From Odontesthes bonariensis (lineage: Eukaryota > Chordata > Actinopteri > Atheriniformes > Atherinopsidae): DNA of 64,000 nt. Shown piece after piece: positions 1-9,893 of this stretch. Positions within the stretch are counted from its first letter, which is position 1. Every line of letters begins with the position of its first letter. Position numbers and translations under genes: made by a program. Location: the NCBI RefSeq assembly GCF_027942865.1, contig NC_134528.1, positions 6,257,586 through 6,321,585 on the forward strand, read 5' to 3'. The notes beneath the pieces are model-generated. The model did not search any database. It saw nothing but the letters and a program-made list of their open reading frames with translations, and was not told the origin of the DNA.

Positions 1-1196
1 TTAATTAAATGCGCTGACTGTTCATTGCTCCTATCAACCCGGTTATAGAGCTTGAAAGTCCCGCCCCCTTTTTTGCTTTTTTTTCCTACTTCCGTCGTCC
101 CCATGGGACCTCATGCCTGGATCTATTGACATGGGCAGGATGATGTCTTCTGTTCCCAGTCATTATATGCCTTTTTACAGTACACGCATGATGTTCTGGG
201 GTTAAATATGGATGAGTTCATGCAAAAACATTGGCGATTTGTCGTAGGAGTGCCTGGTTAAACGTTGTAAAAAAAAGTTAGGGTAAAAAGACTACATTGT
301 GTCGCATATGCTACGTCACTGATCATATTTCCCACCATGGACGAAGCCAGACATATCACCACCAGCATAGCAGAAGCTCTCCACGTGCCCCGACTGGTAG
401 TGGTTCTCTCCTCGGCTCACAAGTTTTCGTTCGCCCTCGAAAAACTGAGTGAAACTGGCCAACGACAGCGCCATGATTGCTCTTCTTCTTCCACTCCTCC
501 GCGCGCCCAAACGTGATGACGTTTATTTTCCGTGCCAAACGCTACATGCTGTAGTTTGAGAAATGCTCAGAAAAATAACTTAACAATGAAACACTTATGC
601 CCGCTAAACTGTTACGCTACTGGTATGAAAAAATATTAAAAAATGTCCTACACAACATATGTGAAATGCAAGACTCAATTCCATCAAGCGCAAAAATAGT
701 TTTATTCCGTCATGGCTCCGTCATTGACTTGAATGTCAAATTATTACACTTCCGTGGTCCCGAGGGGAGGAAGTTGAATGACGTCAAGGAGGCGGGACTT
801 TCAAGCTCTATACTGAATGGAGCGAATCACCACTCCAATATGGCGGCCCTGCGTTACGTTCGGCCCAAGAGCGGTTACGTGCGTTGCTCAGTCTAGTGTT
901 CTATATGATGTCTATGGAAGCGAAAGCACAACAAGAAAGATGGCGGCGGCAATGGAACAGCGCTCGTTTGATTCAGCCTTGGCATCAGTTTTGGAAGAGT
1001 CCCCTCCCACCAAAGCTTTCTGTCGCGCTTACTACGTCACAGTCAGTTGCGCTGATTGGTCAGAGCGTTGGCCTATAGGCACAGACACGGTTTGAAAGAC
1101 AACGGGTTGTGCTCATCAACAATGTTCCGTTGTATCCATTGATCGGAGCCAGACTAAATTAGACATCCAATCCATTTAGGCTGGTTTATCAGGCTA
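1..1196. mobile_element. Nested DNA transposon block left of the U5 array
   Basis: No gene is seen here. About 919-1196 is an inverted, near-identical copy of parts of the element at 2999-4159. It ends at 1196 with the same terminal sequence, TAGCCTGATAAACCAGC read on the minus strand, and abuts the first U5 repeat unit. The left part is occupied by a second element with its own inverted ends (46-810). The left end of the outer element is not visible, so it either lies outside the window or was lost. The short open frames here have no coding support. Confidence 0.7.
46..810. mobile_element. Non-autonomous DNA transposon with inverted ends (mariner-like?)
   Basis: The left end (46-65) reads TAGAGCTTGAAAGTCCCGCC. 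The right end (about 790-810) is its reverse complement, with small differences further in. TA dinucleotides flank both sides (44-45 and 811-812), which fits a TA target duplication as in Tc1/mariner-type elements. The 0.77 kb interior has no recognisable transposase. The family call rests only on the flanking TA and is weak. Confidence 0.55.
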
Positions 1197-2998
1197 AACT
1201 ACACCATAATAAGCCAAATAAATCAAACGCGACAGAACAAGGGAATTAATTAGCTATTGCTTTGCAATAGCTCCAATGAAACTAACTCTGCAACTGTATA
1301 TAATTCTGTTTTTTTCTCTTTAGCAGTAAAATCCAATCTGATGTTTATTCTTGTCCTGCTCATACACTTTATCTCTATGGCCTGGCTTCCTCCTGTTGTG
1401 TTGTCTTTGGTATCTTTTAGCTGAATCTGTCGCGGAGTCCTCTTAATTTATCTTGAGAACCTTTAATCGTGATGTGCACAATTGTTGCTGCTTCTGTGAA
1501 TCCACAACATGGAGTCCTAGTAGCTCTCAATGCAAGTGATCGAGGCCTTCTGCAGGCTGCAAACACACAATGAAAACAATCAGAGGGATTCTGGGAACAT
1601 TAAGGTGGGGGAATTCAGCCACACAAGATGGCATTGGTTGATGACTACAAGATATTTTCACGCTAAAGAAAAACTCCTTTAGTTGGACAAGTTAGCTAAA
1701 TATGCAGTTACAGACAGATACAGACTAAATAGGGGTGAATAAAAGACAAAGTAAGACTACAATTTTGAGCAAGAAATGACAATTAATCCATTTTTCATAG
1801 GCGCACAGCCTTTAAAATAAGGTTTTAACCAATGTACACACAAAGTTATATACTGTATACATTTCTTTTTCTATATTTTCTGGAGCCGTCTAGGGGCCAC
1901 ACTCTGCATCTGCCACCTATGATTTTATATTTCGAGTTTCCTGCTCCTGTAACCAGCTCCATTTTATCATCTCATCAACACTGTTTTTGTTGCCTTTTTT
2001 TCTGTATTTTTAATGAGCAAAATTGTTTTAATCGCTGGCTGTAATTTTTTTCCCAAGTTTACTTCATATTTAAACATCTTACTCCATAAAGCTAGCAGAC
2101 AGATCCTTGAGAAAAGCCTTTGATTAACCGAACCTCACATCACGATTAAAATAAGATCATGCAAAAAAGGTTTACATGTTCTTAACATCGAATATAATAT
2201 CAATAAAGTTATTGTACTAACTGTTTACTTGTTCAATCCGTGTGCAATTTCAAAATAAGGTTGACTCAACCGTTTTTTCTGGCGTTATATCACAGCCCTT
2301 TTACAGACAGCCGTTCCACTTCCTATTCGCCCCATTATAAAAAATTTGGCTGCAGTTCAGTTGATTTCCTCTGGGGGCGCTGGCGAGCGAGTGCAGAATG
2401 ACTATTTTCCATAGGGCTGGCGCTAATAACTCAAAAAATGTCCCCGCTAGCGGCTGAAACCTGAAAATAATACTGTGATTTCTGACAAAGGGATGTGGAT
2501 TTATATCGAAAGTACAATAACCTGGGAGTTATAGCTTTCTGTTTTCTTACAAGTCTGGCATTTGCGAGTCAGTATCCGCTAGCATCTAGCTAACGGAATC
2601 TGAAGAACGCACGGCTGATTACGACCGGCTGCTTTACGGCACTCGTCCACTGTGCCAGTGTGCTAACCTGGTGCCGCTAACAACAACCAAAGCTAAACCA
2701 GAGGCTAGTCAGAGAGTATGCGAAAGGGCTGTGCTGAAATCTGTAACTATTTGAGCTAACACCTCTCTGCTAGCTCAGCGCTAGGACTGACCATGCCGTA
2801 AAGTGATGCCACATGCGTGACGTCACTCGGGATGCAATACTGACAATAAATGTGTATTTTAAACAAATCTAGTGAGTCTAAAAAAAGCAAACTAAGTGCC
2901 GTTTGAAAGGATAATTCATCCTGCCTTTAGGAAAATTAAAATGAAAAATGATAAAAAATTCTATCAAAAGCAATGGCTGCATCTAAGGTGGATTTCAT

Positions 2999-4159
2999 TA
3001 GCCTGATAAACCAGCCTAAATGGATTGGATGTCTAATTTAGTCTGGCACCGATCAATGGATACAACGGAACATTGTTGATGAGCACAACCCGTTGTCTTT
3101 CAAACCGCGTCTGTGCCTATAGGCCAACGCTCTGACCAATCAGCGCAACTGACTGTGACGTAGTAAGCGCGACAGAAAGCTTTGGTGGGAGGGGACTCTT
3201 CCAAAACTGATGCCAAGCAAAGATTCTATAATAGGACAGATACGCCACTCACGGTGCATTTCCGGTTTCCAACGAGGCGATTTTGGTTGCAGTTCCACCC
3301 TCTTTCCACGTGGGGCGCCCAATTTTGGAGACCAGAATGAATGGAGTCCTATGGAGCTATACACCCTTTCGTGCCCTTATCTCAAGATATAATTTTTTCT
3401 CTAGTAATTCGAATGTTGTTTTCGAAAGAGGGTGTTTAGAAAATACCCATGGCTGAGTTTTAGATTTTTAGAGCCACTCATTTGCTTAAAAAAAGGATTT
3501 GAAGTGTATATGACGTCATACATAGCTGGTCGACCAGCTGTCATTAGCACAATGCTAGCGCGTTGTGGACAACAAGAAGCCAACCAGTAAGAAATCAAAG
3601 GGATATATGTACTCGTTCAGTAGATTTTTTACTTGAAACCCATGTTGAGCTCTCAGAAACTACATTCAAATCTGAGCGCTCTTGAGGAGACTTAGGTGAC
3701 ACTGACCATTTGTAGCATCTAGCTCCATTGGGCCCCATTCATTCTGGTCTCCACCGACGCTCCCAGTGGAATTCTGGTGGAACTGCAGCCAAAAAGCCGG
3801 TACAATGGGGCTTAATACAGAGTGGCAAGGCTGTTCGTTATAATGGCTGTGCGCCAAGGCTGAATCAAACGAGCACTGTTCCATTGCCGCCGCCATCTTT
3901 CTTGTTGTGCTTTCGCTTGTCTATGTTCGCTTCCACTGCCCAACGTCGCACTGCTCTGTCGTCACTCCCTCAAAACCCCGCACCAGAACCCTCTGGCCCG
4001 CCCGCGTTGATTCAAAACACATCTCTGCGTTGTGATTGGTTTAGTTGCCATCTGCCAGATTCAGGGCAGTATTTTCAAAATGACAAGTGGATCGAGGCCA
4101 GACCCAACCGCAGGCAAAACATTTTGCCGTCCAGCAGTTGGCGCTGGTTTTCCAGGCTA
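2999..4159. mobile_element. DNA transposon in U5 unit A (9-bp target duplication)
   Basis: The ends are inverted repeats: TAGCCTGATAAACCAGC on the left, and TAGCCTGGAAAACCAGC read from the right end on the other strand. The 9-bp target duplication GGATTTCAT sits at 2990-2998 and 4160-4168. Units B, C and D show the empty site with one copy of GGATTTCAT, so the borders are firm. The 1161 bp include a second inserted element (3218-3852). No transposase is recognisable. A 9-bp duplication suggests a MULE-like group, but the family is not proven. Confidence 0.85.
3218..3852. mobile_element. Nested inverted-repeat transposon (6-bp target duplication)
   Basis: Inserted in the element at 2999-4159 with target duplication GCCAAG (3212-3217 and 3853-3858). 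The inverted relative near 985 has the empty site with one GCCAAG, confirming both borders. The two ends are imperfect inverted repeats, and further in both arms carry GGAGACCAGAATGAATGG followed by ATGGAGCTA. It is a short non-autonomous element without coding capacity. Family unknown. Confidence 0.78.
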
Positions 4160-4313
4160 GGATTTCATAGTACCACCATAGAGTTCGGTGTGCTCCTCTA
4201 CACTGCTTCCATGTCGGCCCTAAAGTGCAGCACCACCCAAAAATGGCCGCCTGATCTCCCTCTACTCATAATAGAGGTTCTCTGATTACATTTTCCTTTA
4301 AACAAAGAAAGAA

Positions 4314-4428
4314 AGCCCAGCTTGCGCCGGGCATCAAAAAATTAGTTATAACTCATATTGTTCCACTCCACGGAAATCTTTAGTAAAAGGCGAAAGATTT
4401 ATACGATCTGAAGAGAAACATGAGTGAT
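4314..4428 (-). ncRNA. rnu5: U5 spliceosomal snRNA, copy A
   Basis: U5 snRNA, core of the U5 and U4/U6.U5 snRNPs. Its loop I holds the exon ends during splicing. Read on the minus strand, the 115-nt RNA starts AUCACUCAUGUUUCUCUUC. It has the U5 stem-loop I with the invariant loop GCCUUUUAC between paired AAAUCUUU and AAAGAUUU, the Sm-site AAUUUUUUGA, and a closing hairpin GCCCGGC-GCAA-GCUGGGC. The 5' ACUCAU pairs with AUGAGU. A PSE lies 47 nt upstream. A 3' box-like GTTTAAAGGAAAAT (4290-4303) lies 10-11 nt downstream. In the lower stem, GUUUCUCU faces AGUGGAAC, a single U-U mismatch shared by copies A-C. Whether it is expressed is not shown by sequence. Confidence 0.93.
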
Positions 4429-4474
4429 CTGCCTCCTCTACGGAAGGTAGGCCTACTATAAGTGCGGCAGTACC

Positions 4475-4489
4475 GTTTTAAGTGACGGT
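4475..4489 (-). promoter_or_regulatory. PSE of U5 copy A
   Basis: ACCGTCACTTAAAAC on the minus strand, 47-61 nt upstream of the U5 start. This is the place and base pattern of the vertebrate snRNA proximal sequence element bound by SNAPc. There is no TATA box between the PSE and the start, as expected for an RNA polymerase II snRNA gene. At 4637-4646 only the ATGCATTGCG half of a distal element remains. Confidence 0.85.
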
Positions 4490-4646
4490 TTGTCAGCAGG
4501 AACATTGACAAACAAACACGGGAAATGAACTGAAAATTATATAATCCAGTTTAAAAGCACGAGGAAATCAACATCTGAGTGTTTCCGTTTGAGGAAAGTT
4601 CTTTAATTTGGTTTTGTTTACCGATTTAATCTGAGTCGCAATGCAT

Positions 4647-4815
4647 AGGGTAGGGGCGGGGCTGTGTATCCCGGCTGTCATTGGGCGAGAGGCGGGGGAC
4701 ACAGAGACAAACCAGATACACAACCATGCACGCTCACACTCACTCCTGTGAACGATTTAGTGTCACTAACTAACCTGACATGCATGTTTTTTGGACGGTG
4801 GAAGGAAAGTGGCTG
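4647..4815 (-). mobile_element. RTE-LINE-like 3' fragment inside U5 units A-C
   Basis: Contains TTGGGCGAGAGGCGGG, CATGCACGCTCACACTCACTC and ACATGCATGTTTTTTGGAC, the landmarks of the fish LINE fragment also present at 44801-45007. Equivalent blocks lie at about 7350-7515 and 10055-10215. Unit D lacks it. The left junction is at the U5 distal promoter element. The family name is tentative. Confidence 0.55.
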
Positions 4816-7012
4816 ACTGAGGTGGAGATAATAATGTTCTAAGTTATGTTAAACCTCTTATAGAATAATACAGATGAAAAGGCTGCTGTTGTGAGGATTT
4901 GTATTTGCCGGTAGTCATGATACAGAGGGTAAATGTCTGGAGTTTTAAGTACATAAACCTGTTTCATCATTTTTATTGCAGGTTTAATAACCACAGCTTC
5001 AGTCTTCACTGATTCACAGCCTCCACAGAACAGAGTCTTCTCACAAACTCAAACTTGCATATTAGCAACTACACCATAATAAGCCAAATAAATCAAATGC
5101 GACAGAACAAGGGAATTAATTAGCTATTGCTTTGCGATAGCTACAATGAAACTAACTCTGCAACAGTATATAATTCTGTTTTTTTCTCTTTAGCAGTAAA
5201 ATCCAATCTGATGTTTATTCTTGTCCTGCTCATACACTTTATCTCTATCGCCTGGCTTCCTCCTGTTGTGTTGTCTTTGGTATCTTTTAGCTGAATCTGT
5301 CGCGGAGTCCTCTTGATTTATCTTGAGAACCTTTAATCGTGATGTGCACAATTGCTGCTGCTTCTGTGAATCCACAACATGGAGTCCTAGTAGCTCTCAA
5401 TGCAAGTGATCGAGGCCTTCTGCAGGCTGCAAACACACAATGAAAACAATCAGAGGGATTCTGGGAACATTAAGGTGGGGGAATTCAGCCACACAAGATG
5501 GCATTGGTTGATGACTACAAGATATTTTCACGCTAAAGAAAAACTCCTTTAGTTGGACAAGTTAGCTAAATATGCAGTTACAGACAGATACAGACTAAAT
5601 AGGGGTGAATAAAAGACAAAGTAAGACTACAATTTTGAGCAAGAAATGACAATTAATCCATTTTTCATAGGCGCACAGCCTTTAAAATAAGGTTTTAACC
5701 AATGTACACACAAAGTTATATACTGTATACATTTCTTTTTCTATATTTTCTGGAGCCGTCTAGGGGCCACACTCTGCATCTGCCACCTATGATTTTATAT
5801 TTCGAGTTTCCTGCTCCTGTAACCAGCTCCATTTTATTATCTCATCAACACTGTTTTTGTTGCCTTTTTTTCTGTATTTTTAATGAGCAAAATTGTTTTA
5901 ATCGCTGGCTGTAATTTTTTTCCCAAGTTTACTTCATATTTAAACATCTTACTCCATAAAGCTAGCAGACAGATCCTTGAGAAAAGCCTTTGATTAACCG
6001 AACCTCACATCACGATTAAAATAAGATCATGCAAAAAAGGTTTACATGTTCTTAACATCGAATATAATATCAATAAAGTTATTGTACTAACTGTTTACTT
6101 GTTCAATCCGTGTGCAATTTCAAAATAAGGTTGACTCAACCGTTTTTTCTGGCGTTATATCACAGCCCTTTTACAGACAGCCGTTCCACTTCCTATTCGC
6201 CCCATTATAAAAAATTTGGCTGCAGTTCAGTTGATTTTCTCTGGGGGCGCTGGCGAGCGAGTGCAGAATGACCATTTTCCATAGGGCTGGCGCTAATAAC
6301 TCAAAAAATGTCCCCGCTAGCGGCTGAAACCTGAAAATAATACTGTGATTTCTGACAAAGGGATGTGGATTTATATCGAAAGTACAATAACCTGGGAGTT
6401 ATAGCTTTCTGTTTTCTTACAAGTCTGGCATTTGCGAGTCAGTATCCGCTAGCATCTAGCTAACGGAATCTGAAGAACGCACGGCTGATTACGACCGGCT
6501 GCTTTACGGCACTCGTCCACTGTGCCAGTGTGCTAACCTGGTGCCGCTAACAACAACCAAAGCTAAACCAGAGGCTAGTCAGAGAGTATGCGAAAGGGCT
6601 GTGCTGAAATCTGTAACTATTTGAGCTAACACCTCTCTGCTAGCTCAGCGCTAGGACTGACCATGCCGTAAAGTGATGCCACATGCGTGACGTCACTCGG
6701 GATGCAATACTGACAATAAATGTGTATTTTAAACAAATCTAGTGAGTCTAAAAAAGTAAACCAAGTGCCGTTTGAAAGGATAATTTATCCTGCCTTTAAG
6801 AAAATTAAAATGAAAAAATATAAAAAATTCTATCAAAAGCAATGGCTGCATCTAAGGTGGATTTCATAGTACCACCATATAGTTCGGTGTGCTCCTCTAC
6901 ACTGCTTCCTTGTCACCCCTAGAGTGCAGCACCCCCCAAAAATGAGCGCCAGGTCTCCCTCTCCTCATAATAGAGGTTCTCTGGTTACATTTTCTTTTAA
7001 ACAAAGAAAGGA

Positions 7013-7127
7013 AGCCCAGCTTGCGCCGGGCATCAAAAAATTAGTTATAACTCATATTGTTCCACTCCACGGAAATCTTTAGTAAAAGGCGAAAGATTTA
7101 TACAATCTGAAGAGAAACATGAGTGAT
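7013..7127 (-). ncRNA. rnu5: U5 spliceosomal snRNA, copy B
   Basis: Same structure as copy A: invariant loop GCCUUUUAC, Sm site AAUUUUUUGA and a terminal GNRA hairpin. It carries a private change in the stem I region (CAGAUUGUAU where the other three copies have CAGAUCGUAU) in addition to the shared U-U mismatch. The 3' box GTTTAAAAGAAAAT (6989-7002) is a good match to the vertebrate pol II snRNA 3'-end signal. The PSE is at 7174-7188. Confidence 0.92.
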
Positions 7128-7173
7128 CTGCCTCCTCTACGGAAGGCAGGCCTACTGTAAGTGCGGCAGTACC

Positions 7174-7188
7174 GTTTTAAGTGACGGT
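7174..7188 (-). promoter_or_regulatory. PSE of U5 copy B
   Basis: Same 15-mer and same 47-nt spacing to the U5 start as in copy A. Confidence 0.85.
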
Positions 7189-9717
7189 TTGTCAGCAGGA
7201 ACATTGACAAACAAACACGGGAAATGAACTGAAAATGATATAATTCAGTTTAAAAGCACGAGGAAATTAACATCTGAGTGTTTCCGTTTGAGGAAAGTTC
7301 TTTAATTTGGTTTTGTTTACCGATTTAATCTGAGTCGCAATGCATAGGGTAGGGGCGGGGCTGTGTATCCCGGCTGTCATTGGGCGAGAGGCGGGGGACA
7401 CAGAGACAAACCAGATACACAACTATGCACGCGCTCACACTCACTCCTGTGAACGATTTAGTGTCACTAACTAACCTGACATGCATGTTTTTTGGACGGT
7501 GGAAGGAAAGTGGCTGACTGAGGTGGAGATAATAATGTTCTAAGTTATGTTAAAACCTCTTATAGAATAATACAGATGAAAAGGCTGCTGTTGTGAGGAT
7601 TTGTATTTGCCGGTAGTCATGATACAGAGGGTAAATGTCTGGAGTTTTAAGTATATAAACCTGTTTCATCATTTTTATTGCAGGTTTAATACGTCCACCA
7701 CAGCTTCAGTCTTCACTGATTCACAGCCTCCACAGAACAGAGTCTTCTCACAAACTCAAACTTGCATATTAGCAACTACACCATAATAAGCCAAATAAAT
7801 CAAATACGACAGAACAAGGGAATTAATTAGCTATTGCTTTGCGATAGCTACAATGAAACTAACTCTGCAACTGTATATAATTCTGTTTTTTTCTCTTTAG
7901 CAGTAAAATCCAATCTGATGTTTATTCTTGTCCTGCTCATACACTTTATCTCTATCGCCTGGCTTCCTCCTGTTGTGTTGTCTTTGGTATCTTTTAGCTG
8001 AATCTGTCGCAGAGTCCTCTTAATTTATCTTGAAAACCTTTAATCTTGATGTGCACAATTGCTGCTGCTTCTGTGAATCCACAACATGGAGTCCTAGTAG
8101 CTCTTAATGCAGGTGATCGAGGCCTTCTGCAGGCTGCAAACACACAATGAAAACAATCAGAGGGATTCTGGGACATTAAGGTGGGGGAATTCAGCCACAC
8201 AAGATGGCATTGGTTGATGACTACAAGATATTTTCACGCTAAAGAAAAACTCCTTTAGTTGGACAAGTTAGCTAAATATGCAGTTACAGACAGATACAGA
8301 CTAAATAGGGGTGAATAAAAGACAAAGTAAGACTACAATTTTGAGCAAGAAATGACAATTAATCCATTTTTCATAGGCGCACAGCCTTTAAAATAAGGTT
8401 TTAACCAATTTACACACAAAGTTATATACTGTATACATTTCTTTTTCTATATTTTCTGGAGCCGTCTAGGGGCCACACTCTGCATCTGCCACCTATGATT
8501 TTATATTTCGAGTTTCCTGCTCCTGTAACCAGCTCCATTTTATCATCTCATCAACACTGTTTTTGTTGCCTTTTTTTCTGTATTTTTAATGAGCAAAATT
8601 GTTTTAATCGCTGGCTGTAATTTTTTTCCCAAGTTTACTTCATATTTAAACATCTTACTCCATAAAGCTAGCAGACAGATCCTTGAGAAAAGCCTTTGAT
8701 TAACCGAACCTCACATCACGATTAAAATAAGATCATGCAAAAAAGGTTTACATGTTCTTAACATCGAATATAATATCAATAAAGTTATTGTACTAACTGT
8801 TTACTTGTTCAATCCGTGTGCAATTTCAAAATAAGGTTGACTCAACCGTTTTTTCTGGCGTTATATCACAGCCCTTTACAGACAGCCGTTCCACTTCCTA
8901 TTCGCCCCATTATAAAAAATTTGGCTGCAGTTCAGTTGATTTTCTCTGGGGGCGCTGGCGAGCGAGTGCAGAATGACCATTTTCCATAGGGCTGGCGCTA
9001 ATAACTCAAAAAATGTCCCCGCTAGCGGCTGAAACCTGAAAATAATACTGTGATTTCTGACAAAGGGATGTGGATTTATATCGAAAGTACAATAACCTGG
9101 GAGTTATAGCTTTCTGTTTTCTTACAAGTCTGGCATTTGCGAGTCAGTATCCGCTAGCATCTAGCTAACGGAATCTGAAGAACGCACGGCTGATTACGAC
9201 CGGCTGCTTTACGGCACTCGTCCACTGTGCCAGAGTGCTAACCTGGTGCCGCTAACAACAACCAAAGCTAAACCAGAGGCTAGTCAGAGAGTATGCGAAA
9301 GGGCTGTGCTGAAATCTGTAACTATTTGAGCTAACACCTCTCTGCTAGCTCAGCGCTAGGACTGACCATGCCGTAAAGTGATGCCACATGCGTGACGTCA
9401 CTCGGGATGCAATACTGACAATAAATGTGTATTTTAAACAAATCTAGTGAGTCTAAAAAAGTAAACCAAGTGCCGTTTGAAAGGATAATTTATCCTGCCT
9501 TTAAGAAAATTAAAATGAAAAAATATAAAAAATTCTATCAAAAGCAATGGCTGCATCTAAGGTGGATTTCATAGTACCACCATAGAGTTCGGTGTGCTCC
9601 TCTGCACTGCTTCCTTGTCACCCCTAGAGTGCAGCACCCCCCAAAAATGAGCGCCAGGTCTCCCTCTCCTCATAATAGAGGTTCTCTGGTTACATTTTCT
9701 TTTAAACAAAGAAAAGA

Positions 9718-9832
9718 AGCCCAGCTTGCGCCGGGCATCAAAAAATTAGTTAAAACTCATATTGTTCCACTCCACGGAAATCTTTAGTAAAAGGCGAAAG
9801 ATTTATACGATCTGAAGAGAAACATGAGTGAT
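9718..9832 (-). ncRNA. rnu5: U5 spliceosomal snRNA, copy C
   Basis: As copy A, with loop GCCUUUUAC, Sm site AAUUUUUUGA and the GCAA-capped 3' hairpin all intact. It has the shared U-U mismatch in the lower stem and one base unlike A and B between the stem and the Sm site (GUUUUAACUAA). A PSE at 9879-9893 and a 3' box just downstream are conserved. Confidence 0.92.
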
Positions 9833-9878
9833 CTGCCTCCTCTACGGAAGGCAGGCCTACTGTAAGTGCGGCAGTACC

Positions 9879-9893
9879 GTTTTAAGTGACGGT
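9879..9893 (-). promoter_or_regulatory. PSE of U5 copy C
   Basis: Same 15-mer and same 47-nt spacing to the U5 start as in copy A. Confidence 0.85.

Larger units (their letters stand above)
1197..5066. repeat. U5 tandem repeat unit A (interrupted by a transposon)
   Basis: First of four direct repeats that share the start AACTACACCATAATAAGCC (positions 1197, 5067, 7774 and 10479). Without the 1170 bp added by the insertion at 2999-4159, the unit is about 2.70 kb, like units B and C. It holds a long AT-rich spacer, a U5 snRNA gene on the minus strand near its right side, and an RTE-LINE-like stretch at about 4647-4810. The left edge is cut by a transposon end at 1196 instead of the sequence seen before units B-D. 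Confidence 0.93.
5067..7773. repeat. U5 tandem repeat unit B
   Basis: Complete unit of about 2.7 kb, nearly identical over its length to unit C and to the uninterrupted parts of A. The spacer (5067 to about 6860) holds no supported gene. It includes a stretch (about 6120-6730) that looks like an old transposon-derived block rich in GCTAGC motifs. The minus-strand U5 gene is at 7013-7127. The RTE-like segment follows from about 7350. Confidence 0.95.

Noticed and set aside
3728-4285. 185-codon plus-strand frame
   Set aside because: It crosses the ends of two nested transposons and the target duplication, so it cannot be an old gene.
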